Of a DNA stretch of 64,000 bases, positions 9,161-16,508 are shown in pieces. Made by a program: the position numbers and the translations under genes. Location of the stretch: assembly GCA_963729445.1 (NCBI GenBank), contig CAVSNU010000003.1, positions 620,001 to 684,000 of the forward strand. The letters are read 5' to 3'. How positions within the stretch are numbered: the first letter of the stretch is position 1; each line of letters opens with the position of its first letter. The notes under the pieces were generated by a model. That model saw only the letters and a program-made list of their open reading frames with translations. It made no database searches and had not been told where the DNA came from. The stretch comes from JACCZH01 sp963729445 (GTDB taxonomy: Bacteria > Chloroflexota > Chloroflexia > Thermomicrobiales > CFX8).

Positions 9161-10680
9161 TCGCCGTGATGAGAACCATCTGGGAATGGCCCAAGGCCAG
9201 AATGCTCGCCCTTGCCCTTCATTACCTGCTGCTGGGCGGCATCATCGTTGCCGGGTCGCTCATCCGCTTAACCGGGTTGAATCGCCAGAGCCTCTGGTTC
9301 GACGAGGCGGACGTGGTGGTACGCGCCCAGCGGCCACTCGACGAAGTGCTCAGAACCTTCACCGCAGCCGGAGAAAACGGCCCCGTCTACAACCTCTTTC
9401 TGTGGCTCTGGATCCGAGTCGCCGGCGTGTCCGAAATCGCCGTCAGATTCCCCTCCGCCATGGCCGGAGCGATCGCGATACCTCTCATCTACCTGTTGGG
9501 GACCCGCCTTGCCGGACGCACCGCGGGATTGGTTGCGGCCGGCCTGCTGGCGGTGAGCCCCTACCACGTCTGGTATTCGCAAGAGGCCAAGATGTACGCC
9601 TTCGTGGTCGTGCTCGCACTCCTCTCGTGCCTGTCGCTGTTCGAAGCGCTCAACCGCAACACCTGGGCTGCCTGGATCACCTACATAGCCATCACATCGC
9701 TCATGTTCTACACGCACGTCACCACGGTGCTCGTCTTCGTAGCGCAGTCGCTCTGTGTCCTCGCGACCCTGTACATGTGGCAAGGACGACGGAGAAGGTG
9801 GCTCATCTCGGCGGCCGCGCTGACGGTGCCGTACATTCCGATCGCGCTCTGGGCGCTGACAGTCGTCGGTGGCGGCGCGCATTTGTGGCAACCGTCGGTA
9901 TCGCTCTGGGATGCTATCCGAATCATTGGCGTGAAATTTGCTGCGAACCGCTCTGACCTCGTCATCGAGCACCGCAGCGCCATTCTCATGGCGGCACTCG
10001 CCCTCGTCGGTGCCACGGCATCGATGATGAAACGCCGCTGGCGCCCGTCAGGATTGTTCCTCATCGCATTGACGCTCGTGCCCGTCGTCGGCATCTACGT
10101 CGTTTCGCTACGCAACTCGGTCTTCTCTGACCGCTACGTGATCGTTGCCCTGCCGACGTATCTGATTCTTGCGGCGGCAGGCGTCGTGGTCCTCTGGCGA
10201 CATCGTTGGCTCTGGCCGGTGGGAGTTGTTACGCTCGTCATCGTCACGAGCTACTCGTGGGCCACCCTGCGAGACGTCAACCTGTCCACCAACGCCGAGA
10301 AGGAGGATTGGAGGAGCGCCTACGCGCTGGTTGCGGACAACGCGCAGCCGGACGATGTTGTCCTCATTCATCCCGGCTACATGCTGACGACATACGACTA
10401 CTACAGCCAACGCGAGCCCCGACTTGATCAGTACGACGTCGTGACGATTCCCACCTTCAAGGTCAACTGGCTCGACGAACGCATTATGGTCGAGCAGATC
10501 GAGGAGCAGGTGGGTCAACCGGAACGGATCTGGTTCGTGGAGTCCCCTGACCGCGTCCCTGCGGAGGACCCGGATTTCACGCTGGAACACTGGCTCGAGG
10601 CGCATAGCGAGCGCCTCCTGGAACAGCAGGTGAACGGCGTGCGCATCACGCTCTTCGAGGTGGAGTGGCCGGCTTCATAG
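9157..10680 (+). CDS. GT-C membrane glycosyltransferase (GT39/ArnT-like)
   Basis: About 507 residues if the TTG at 9157 is used, or 503 from the ATG at 9169. The frame is open further upstream, but that part lies inside the preceding gene. Roughly ten or more hydrophobic helices are visible. The first extracytoplasmic loop carries SLWFDEADVVVRAQ, the acidic motif of polyprenyl-phosphate-sugar transferases, and GPVYNLFLWLWIRVAGVSEIAVRFPSA (read in parts) is the typical second loop/helix of the family. It probably transfers a sugar from a lipid carrier on the outer face of the membrane. It closes the five-gene glycan cluster. Confidence 0.83.
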   Translation: MIAVMRTIWEWPKARMLALALHYLLLGGIIVAGSLIRLTGLNRQSLWFDEADVVVRAQRPLDEVLRTFTAAGENGPVYNLFLWLWIRVAGVSEIAVRFPSAMAGAIAIPLIYLLGTRLAGRTAGLVAAGLLAVSPYHVWYSQEAKMYAFVVVLALLSCLSLFEALNRNTWAAWITYIAITSLMFYTHVTTVLVFVAQSLCVLATLYMWQGRRRRWLISAAALTVPYIPIALWALTVVGGGAHLWQPSVSLWDAIRIIGVKFAANRSDLVIEHRSAILMAALALVGATASMMKRRWRPSGLFLIALTLVPVVGIYVVSLRNSVFSDRYVIVALPTYLILAAAGVVVLWRHRWLWPVGVVTLVIVTSYSWATLRDVNLSTNAEKEDWRSAYALVADNAQPDDVVLIHPGYMLTTYDYYSQREPRLDQYDVVTIPTFKVNWLDERIMVEQIEEQVGQPERIWFVESPDRVPAEDPDFTLEHWLEAHSERLLEQQVNGVRITLFEVEWPAS

Positions 10681-10794
10681 GCAGGCGTCAAGCGATCGGA
10701 CCATTCTTGTGTTGGGCGGAAGTCACTAGCCTTCGTAGTACACTTGGACCCGCACAAAATTGCAGTTTTTCAGCACGAGGGAGCGATAACGAAG

Positions 10795-11739
10795 ATGAGT
10801 CTGACCGCGGCGTATGGTGGGGCAAAGTGGTCCCCAAGAAACGACCCGATGCGCGAAGACATGCCCCTCTACTGGGGTGATTGGGGGTCGTCGTCCGAAC
10901 ACGGCAAGCTCTCGGCGGTGCTCCTGCGCCGGCCCGGACCCGAATTGGACAACATCGAAGATTTTGATGCCGTGCAGATGCGCTCCGACGTGCGCCCCGA
11001 CATCGCTCGCTCCCAGCACGACGCGATGGCCGACGCCTACGAGGCAAACGGAGTCAGCGTCTACTATGTCGAGAATGGCCGCCTCGACAAGCCCAACTCG
11101 TTCTTCATTCGTGACTTGATGCTCATGACCCCTGAAGGCGCGATCATCACCCGTCCGGCATCGACCGTACGTGCGGGTGAGGAGCGTTTCGTGGCCGAGG
11201 CGCTGGCCCGGCTGGGGGTGCCAATTCTCATGAGCGTCCATGGAACCGGCACCTTTGAAGGGGCTGACGTCTCCTGGGTCAACAAAGATCTCTGCTTCCT
11301 GGCCGAAGGGTTGCGCACCAACACCGAGGGTGCGAACCAGGTGGAGCGGATGCTCAAGGAGATCGGCGTGCAGGATATCGTGCGGGTGCAGCTCCCCTAC
11401 GGCGCGATGCACCTCGATGGCATGTTGAACATTATCGACCGGGACCTGGCCGTCGTCTGGCCGCGTCGAACGCCGTATGTCATTGTGAAGACGCTCCGAG
11501 AGCGCGGCTTCCGTATCCTTGAAATCGTTGATGAGGACGAGGCCCAGCACAAGATGCCCCTCAATTTCGTCGCGCTTGAGCCGGGTAAGGTGCTCATGCC
11601 GGCTGGAGCCACGAAGATGCGCGCCGTCTACCAGGAGCAGGGCGTCGAGTGCGTCGAGGTAGACATCAGCGAGCTCATCAAGGCTGGCGGCGGTATCCAC
11701 TGCATGACTGGTTTCTTAAAACGGGACGATCCCGCCTAG
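10795..11739 (+). CDS. Arginine deiminase/amidinotransferase family protein (DDAH-like)
   Basis: 314 residues from the ATG at 10795 (the frame is open to 10744, but GAGGGAG lies about 11 bases before this ATG). The pentein-fold catalytic set is visible: GTFEGADVSW supplies the acidic residue, MHLDG the histidine, and GGGIHCMTG near the C-terminus the nucleophilic cysteine. The fold covers arginine deiminases, dimethylarginine dimethylaminohydrolases and glycine amidinotransferases; the short length favours a DDAH-like hydrolase. It stands alone between the glycan cluster and recN. Confidence 0.85.
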   Translation: MSLTAAYGGAKWSPRNDPMREDMPLYWGDWGSSSEHGKLSAVLLRRPGPELDNIEDFDAVQMRSDVRPDIARSQHDAMADAYEANGVSVYYVENGRLDKPNSFFIRDLMLMTPEGAIITRPASTVRAGEERFVAEALARLGVPILMSVHGTGTFEGADVSWVNKDLCFLAEGLRTNTEGANQVERMLKEIGVQDIVRVQLPYGAMHLDGMLNIIDRDLAVVWPRRTPYVIVKTLRERGFRILEIVDEDEAQHKMPLNFVALEPGKVLMPAGATKMRAVYQEQGVECVEVDISELIKAGGGIHCMTGFLKRDDPA

Positions 11740-11755
11740 ACACGAAATACCGGAG

Positions 11756-13513
11756 ATGCTGGCAGAACTCACGATTCGCAACTTCGCCGTCATCCGAGAC
11801 ACGAGAATCGAGTTTGTCAACGGTTTCAACGCGCTGACCGGCGAGACCGGCGCGGGCAAGTCGATTGTGATCGACGCGCTCGGCGCTGTCCTCGGCGCGC
11901 GTACCTCGTCTGAGTTCGTGCGCACGGGCGAGCGCTCGGCCTACGTTGAAGCCGTCTTTGACCTCACCTGCACGCCGGCACTGCCGGCTATTCAGGCTAC
12001 CCTGGCAGAGGTGGGGATTGACATCAGTCCGGAGGAGCCGCTCGTCCTGAGCCGGGACATCAACGCCAACGGCCGCTCTACGGCGCGGGTAAACGGACGT
12101 GCTCTCACTGCATCCGCGCTCGTACAGCTTGGTGAGATGCTCGTCGACATTCATGGCCAGAGCGACCATCTCTCGCTTCTCCGCAGCAGCGCACAACTCG
12201 ACCTACTCGACCGTTTCGCGGGCGTCATCGCACTACGCGATGAGCTGGCGATGAGATACCGCGAGTGGCACAAGATCCGCGACCGACTGGCCAGGTTCGA
12301 CGAAGAGCAACGCAGCCGCGCCCAGCGGCTTGATGCGCTGCGCTTCCAGTCGGAGGAGATCTTCGAGGCGAATCTCCAGCTCGACGAGGACGAGACGCTG
12401 CGCCAGGAACGCTCGCGCCTGGCAAACGCCGAAAGACTCGCGCAGTCCGCCGCGGAAGCGTACACGGCACTCGATGGCGCCGCGTCGGAAACCTTGACCG
12501 AGAGCGGCGGGCTCGACCTCCTGCGCGTCGCCGAAGCGGCCATCGACGAAATTGTGGCGGTGGATCAGGGCGTCGAGAGCATGGCCACCCGGGTACGCGA
12601 CGCCTTGTTCACGCTTGAAGAGGTCGCTTCCGAGCTACGGGATTACGCGGAGCTTCTGCAGTTCGATCCGGAGCGACTTGGTGAGATCGACGAGCGGCTC
12701 GAGCTTCTCCGTGGAATGAAGCGCAAGTACGGTCCTGATATCGCCTCGATCATTGCCTATGGTGAAGAGATTCAATCTGAAATCGAACATCTGGAATCCG
12801 AGGATCGCGACCTGGACACGTTGCGTCACGAAGAGGCAAGCGCGCGCGAGTCACTCGTGGCGATTGCTCTCCAGCTCTCGTCCCGGCGGCAGGAAGCCGC
12901 TGTGAAACTCGCCGCACGAGTTGAAGACAGGATCCACGAGTTGAACATGGGCCGGGCAGACTTCGAGGTCCGCTTCAGCCGCCAGCCCGCCGGCGACGGC
13001 GTGGAGATCGATGGTGAACACGTCGCCGTCGATTCCACTGGAATTGACCGGGTGAGTTTTTATCTCGCCGCCAACGCGGGCGAAGAGCTGCGGCCATTAG
13101 CGCGGGTCGCATCCGGAGGTGAAACTGCCCGGCTCATGCTCGCACTCAAATCCATCCTGTCTGACGCCGACGAAACCCCGACCCTGGTGTTCGACGAGAT
13201 TGACGTCGGAGTCGGTGGACGCAGCGGCCAGGTCGTTGGAGAGAAGCTCTGGGGTCTCACCGGCTCGCACCAGGTGATCGTCATCTCCCACCTGCCTCAG
13301 ATCGCCGCCTTCGCGGACCGTCACGTTACGATGCTCAAGCGGGAGACGGACGGCCGCACGGAGACCACCTCAGCGATCATGGAGGGGAATGAACGCACTG
13401 ACGAGCTGGCCATGATGTTCGACGGATTGCCGGTGAGCGCCGAGTCCCGAGCCAACGCGCGTGCTCTCCTTGATCGGGTAAACACCTGGAAAGCCCAGTC
13501 TGCGGCCCGTTGA
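11756..13513 (+). CDS. recN: DNA repair protein RecN
   Basis: 585 residues, close to the usual RecN length. The N-terminal Walker A is TGETGAGKS (about residues 28–36). A long coiled-coil region with many Arg, Glu and Leu occupies the centre, and the C-terminus has VASGGETARLMLALK (ABC signature), LVFDEIDVGVGG (Walker B) and ISHLPQIAAFADRH. RecN is an SMC-like ATPase that acts early in recombinational repair of double-strand breaks. The ATG lies 16 bases after the previous stop with CGGAG directly in front. Confidence 0.95.
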   Translation: MLAELTIRNFAVIRDTRIEFVNGFNALTGETGAGKSIVIDALGAVLGARTSSEFVRTGERSAYVEAVFDLTCTPALPAIQATLAEVGIDISPEEPLVLSRDINANGRSTARVNGRALTASALVQLGEMLVDIHGQSDHLSLLRSSAQLDLLDRFAGVIALRDELAMRYREWHKIRDRLARFDEEQRSRAQRLDALRFQSEEIFEANLQLDEDETLRQERSRLANAERLAQSAAEAYTALDGAASETLTESGGLDLLRVAEAAIDEIVAVDQGVESMATRVRDALFTLEEVASELRDYAELLQFDPERLGEIDERLELLRGMKRKYGPDIASIIAYGEEIQSEIEHLESEDRDLDTLRHEEASARESLVAIALQLSSRRQEAAVKLAARVEDRIHELNMGRADFEVRFSRQPAGDGVEIDGEHVAVDSTGIDRVSFYLAANAGEELRPLARVASGGETARLMLALKSILSDADETPTLVFDEIDVGVGGRSGQVVGEKLWGLTGSHQVIVISHLPQIAAFADRHVTMLKRETDGRTETTSAIMEGNERTDELAMMFDGLPVSAESRANARALLDRVNTWKAQSAAR

Positions 13514-13586
13514 TTCAACTGCCCGTTGCTATACTGGCTTGATAACCTTGTACTGAAATGTTCCCAATACGTGAGGAGAATCCCCG

Positions 13587-13889
13587 GTGAATATCAACCC
13601 ACGCATGATCCAGCAGATGCAGAACCGCATGCAGAAGATCCAGGAAGAGCTTGCTGAAACCATCGTCGAAGGCACTGCCGGAGGCGGAATGGTCACCGCG
13701 CAAGTCAACGGTCTACGGCAGATGCAGGGTATCAAGATCGCCCCCGAAGCCGTCGATCCAGACGACGTCGAGATGCTCGAAGACATGGTCCTCGCCGCCG
13801 TTCAGGACGCCATGAACAACGCAGAAGAGCTCTCCGCAGAGAAGATGGGCGCGCTCACGGGCGGCCTGAAGATCCCTGGGCTGATGTAG
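13587..13889 (+). CDS. ebfC: YbaB/EbfC family nucleoid-associated protein
   Basis: 100 residues, the family's normal size. It starts MNINPRMIQQMQNRMQKIQEEL and contains VEGTAGGGMVTAQVNG and the I-APEAVDPDDVEMLEDMVLAA segment that define YbaB/EbfC. These dimeric proteins bind DNA and are usually encoded next to recombination genes (dnaX or recR); here it follows recN. The GTG start at 13587 has GAGGAG about 9 bases upstream. Confidence 0.93.
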   Translation: MNINPRMIQQMQNRMQKIQEELAETIVEGTAGGGMVTAQVNGLRQMQGIKIAPEAVDPDDVEMLEDMVLAAVQDAMNNAEELSAEKMGALTGGLKIPGLM

Positions 13890-13899
13890 CTCCTGGTCC

Positions 13900-14090
13900 A
13901 GACAGAGATGCGTAGCGGCGCAATGATGAAGGTGTCCAGTTTGATCCGCTCCGTGCAACGATTCCGATGGTTCGTACGGGCGCAATTCATTGCGCCCTGT
14001 CTGGCCACTCGGGCGTTGGAGAGGGCGCAATGAATTGCGCCCGTACGCAGATGAAGACGCTGTCCATCATCGGATGAACTAGAGCATTTC
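13900..14090. repeat. Dispersed repeat, copy 1: paired-hairpin (REPIN-like) element
   Basis: Two 26-base arms at 13973–13998 and 14022–14047 form a perfect inverted repeat. Each arm is itself nearly palindromic (GGGCGCAAT–TC–ATTGCGCCC), so the unit can fold as two adjacent hairpins or one long one. Sequence flanking the arms (CGTAGCGGCGCA, TGTCCAG, CGGATGAAC) recurs in the same order around the second copy at 24121–24300. Both copies begin soon after a stop codon. No transposase is present. Confidence 0.8.
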
Positions 14091-14120
14091 CATAATCGCG
14101 ACGCGACTCAGATCGTCGCG

Positions 14121-15089
14121 TTACGACGTCATCTTCGGCGTCGCCGAGCTGCCGGTACGAATCGCTTCAAAGACATCCGAGAGAATCGCGCTGGCGGTTG
14201 GCTTCGGCCCCGCTCCCTGCCCATGCAGCAACACCGGACCCACATTGTCACCCACGATCTCGATGGCGTTGTAGTTGGCCGTCACCCTCGAGAAGAGGTC
14301 CTCGTTTGAAACGAACGTGGGCGCCACTTTCAGGCTGAGACCCTGCCCAACTCGTTCCAGGGAGGCGATCAGCCGCAGCGTTCCGCCCTTGCGCTTCGCT
14401 TCCACAATGTCTTCTGCCGTCACGCCGCTGATGCCGGTGCGGTCAATCTCCTCGGGTCGCACATGAGCGCCAGAAATCAGTGAACCCAGAATCGCAAGCT
14501 TGTAGCTGGAGTCAAAACCCTCGACATCCGCCGTCGGGTCGGGCTCCGCGTAGCCGAGTTCCTGTGCCTGGACGAGCGCGTCGTTGTAGGCCGCGCCCTC
14601 GGTCTCCATTTTCCAGAGGATGTAGTTTGTCGTTCCGTTGACGATGCCGCGAATGCGCTCGATGCGGTTTGACTCCATGAGCCCCTTCAGGCTCACGAAC
14701 AAGGGAATCCCGCCGCCAACACTGGCTTCGCAGAGAAATGCGGCGTCACCGTCACGAGCCGCGGCCAGAATCGCCGGCAGGTTCTTTGACACAGCCTCTT
14801 TGTTGGCAGTCACGACGTGTTTGCCGTTTGCCAGGGCCCGGATCATCAGCTCGGCAGCCGGCTGCTCGCCTCCCAGCGCTTCAACCACCACCTGAACCTC
14901 TGGGTTGTCGACGATTCCAGCCCCATCTGCGGACACCAGCGCGGGATCAATTCCGGCTCGCTTGCCGGACTCTGGACTGCGGGCCATCGCGGAAACGAGC
15001 CGTAGCCGGTCTCCCGCAACGATCGTTCGCGCCACTTCTCCACCGACGGTGCCCAACCCCAGCACTGCCACCCCAACTCGATCGCTCAT
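14121..15089 (-). CDS. hom: Homoserine dehydrogenase
   Basis: 322 residues from the ATG at 15089; the frame is open to 15110, but GGAGGAAAC directly precedes this ATG. VGVAVLGLGTVGGEVA is the Rossmann NAD(P)-binding motif. VVTANKEAVSK, GGGIPLF and IRGIVNGTTNYIL are signatures of the family, and AEPDPTADVEGFDSSYKLAIL carries the catalytic lysine region. It ends without the ACT regulatory domain of longer homologues, so feedback inhibition by threonine may be absent. It makes homoserine from aspartate semialdehyde and is divergent from asd, the preceding step. Confidence 0.94.
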   Translation of the reverse strand: MSDRVGVAVLGLGTVGGEVARTIVAGDRLRLVSAMARSPESGKRAGIDPALVSADGAGIVDNPEVQVVVEALGGEQPAAELMIRALANGKHVVTANKEAVSKNLPAILAAARDGDAAFLCEASVGGGIPLFVSLKGLMESNRIERIRGIVNGTTNYILWKMETEGAAYNDALVQAQELGYAEPDPTADVEGFDSSYKLAILGSLISGAHVRPEEIDRTGISGVTAEDIVEAKRKGGTLRLIASLERVGQGLSLKVAPTFVSNEDLFSRVTANYNAIEIVGDNVGPVLLHGQGAGPKPTASAILSDVFEAIRTGSSATPKMTS

Positions 15090-15101
15090 GTTTCCTCCGG
15101 C

Positions 15102-15130
15102 TTGACTCACGTCCCTGCGCCTGCTATCGT
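15102..15130 (+). promoter_or_regulatory. Sigma-70-type promoter for the asd leader
   Basis: TTGACT (15102–15107) and TATCGT (15125–15130) are separated by 17 bases on the plus strand. The promoter lies just inside the region divergent to hom and would start a transcript covering the leader peptide, the attenuator and asd. Predicted from sequence only. Confidence 0.5.
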
Positions 15131-15208
15131 CCGGGTACTCTTCCGGACGCGGACTTCGGAGCCTACCGGAATCCGGCGGTCAGAAGCAAACGAGCGAGGT
15201 CACGAACG

Positions 15209-15298
15209 ATGGCGCTGGGCCAACGCAGCAGCACGATCAGCATTACCACCACTATTACCGCGGACGCCGGTGCGGCGTCACGCGAGTGGGGGTGTTGA
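15209..15298 (+). CDS. Thr/Ile attenuation leader peptide (thrL-like)
   Basis: 29 codons. ATG at 15209 has GAGG 9 bases upstream. Residues 9–17 read TISITTTIT, i.e. eight of nine consecutive codons (15233–15259) are for threonine or isoleucine, the composition of enterobacterial ThrL. The ORF ends 31 bases before an intrinsic terminator that precedes asd. Such leaders slow the ribosome when charged tRNA-Thr or tRNA-Ile is scarce and thereby prevent terminator folding. No other function is likely for so short a peptide. Confidence 0.8.
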   Translation: MALGQRSSTISITTTITADAGAASREWGC

Positions 15299-15357
15299 TC
15301 GCTTCCAGAAGCGTGATGAGGTACCGGCGACAGGAGCGAACACGCTCCTGTTTTTTT
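15260..15357 (+). promoter_or_regulatory. Transcription attenuator of asd
   Basis: The terminator is ACAGGAGCG (15330–15338), a 4-base loop and CGCTCCTGT (15343–15351) followed by seven T. Upstream hairpins are GACGCC/GGCGTC (15263–15279) and CGCTTC/GAAGCG (15300–15313). CGCTTC at 15300–15305 can instead pair, with one G–T wobble, with GGAGCG at 15333–15338 of the terminator arm, a possible antiterminator. The arrangement fits ribosome-mediated attenuation driven by the preceding leader peptide. Confidence 0.75.
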
Positions 15358-15402
15358 ATGTCCTGATTCGAACGCGGGACAAGGAGTATGGGAGGAACCA
15401 CG

Positions 15403-16458
15403 ATGGGTGAGAAGCTGGACGTCGCCGTTCTTGGCGCGACAGGCAGCGTCGGTCAGCGGTATATCGAGCTGCTGGAGAACCACCCCAACTTCCGGCTGGC
15501 CGAAGTCGTCGGCAGCGAGCGCAGCGCGGGCAAGCGTTACGGAGATGCCGCCGATTGGCGCCTGAGCGCCGCCCCCACCAAAGAAGCAGCCGGCATGGAG
15601 CTGAAGCATCCGGAAGAGCCCGTGCAGAGCCCGGTCGTCTTTTGCTCGCTACCCGGAGGCATCGCGCGCGAAACCGAGCTCAAACTCGCCTCTGAGGGCC
15701 ATTACGTGTTCTCCAACGCTCGCGACAACCGCATGGACGACGACGTGCCTCTGATGATCCCGGAGGTCAACTGGGAGCACGCCACGGCGATCAAGGTTCA
15801 ACAACAGAACCGGGGCTTCTCAAAGGGCTTCGTTGTCACCAACCCAAACTGTTCGACCATCCACCTTGTACTGGCCCTCAAGCCCATCTGGGATGCGTTC
15901 GGGATCGAGCAGTGTATGGTCACGACGATGCAGGCCGTGTCGGGAGCCGGTTATCCCGGAGTGCCATCGCTCGACATGATCGACAACGTCGTTCCCTACA
16001 TCGGCGGCGAAGAAGAGAAGATGGAGAGCGAGTCCAGGAAGCTCCTGGGCAGCTTCAACGGCAACGGTTTTGAATACGCCGACCTGCTGATGAGCGCCCA
16101 GTGCAACCGTGTGCCGGTACGCCACGGTCACCTGGAGACGGTGAACCTCAAACTCGGCACGAAGGCGAGCGCCGGCGAAGTCATGGAGGTCCTGCGTAGC
16201 TTCCGGGGACGTCCGCAGGCCCTGAACTTGCCGTCCGCGCCGGAAGCACCGGTCATCGTGCGCGATCAGGCGGATCGCCCGCAACCGGCGCTCGATCGCG
16301 ACGCCGCCAACGGTATGGCATCGGTTGTCGGTCGTGTGCGTGACTGCCCGATCTTTGGCATCAAGTTTGTGGTCCTGGGTCACAACACCATCCGTGGTGC
16401 CGCTGGCGCGTCGATCCTGAACGCCGAGATGCTGCTGGCTGACGGATATATGAGCTAA
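15403..16458 (+). CDS. asd: Aspartate-semialdehyde dehydrogenase
   Basis: 351 residues from the ATG at 15403, which has GGGAGG about 8 bases upstream; an in-frame ATG at 15388 has poorer spacing. DVAVLGATGSVGQRY is the NADP-binding loop, NPNCSTIHL contains the catalytic cysteine, and AVSGAGYPGVPS and the C-terminal VLGHNTIRGAAG are conserved in the archaeal/fungal-type enzymes of this length. It reduces aspartyl phosphate to aspartate semialdehyde, the branch point to lysine, threonine and methionine. The Thr/Ile leader in front suggests its main regulated outlet is threonine and isoleucine. Confidence 0.95.
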   Translation: MGEKLDVAVLGATGSVGQRYIELLENHPNFRLAEVVGSERSAGKRYGDAADWRLSAAPTKEAAGMELKHPEEPVQSPVVFCSLPGGIARETELKLASEGHYVFSNARDNRMDDDVPLMIPEVNWEHATAIKVQQQNRGFSKGFVVTNPNCSTIHLVLALKPIWDAFGIEQCMVTTMQAVSGAGYPGVPSLDMIDNVVPYIGGEEEKMESESRKLLGSFNGNGFEYADLLMSAQCNRVPVRHGHLETVNLKLGTKASAGEVMEVLRSFRGRPQALNLPSAPEAPVIVRDQADRPQPALDRDAANGMASVVGRVRDCPIFGIKFVVLGHNTIRGAAGASILNAEMLLADGYMS

Positions 16459-16508
16459 CACGGTACACTTTCCGTCCAGTATCACGGCGAGATCATCTGA
16501 GGGAGAGA

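Noticed and set aside
10681..10794. Possible promoter with TACACT before the amidinotransferase
   Set aside because: No −35 hexamer with acceptable spacing was found.
15388..15402. ATG 15388 as the asd start
   Set aside because: Its Shine-Dalgarno is only 2 bases away, whereas the ATG at 15403 has GGGAGG at good spacing and gives the family's usual N-terminus.
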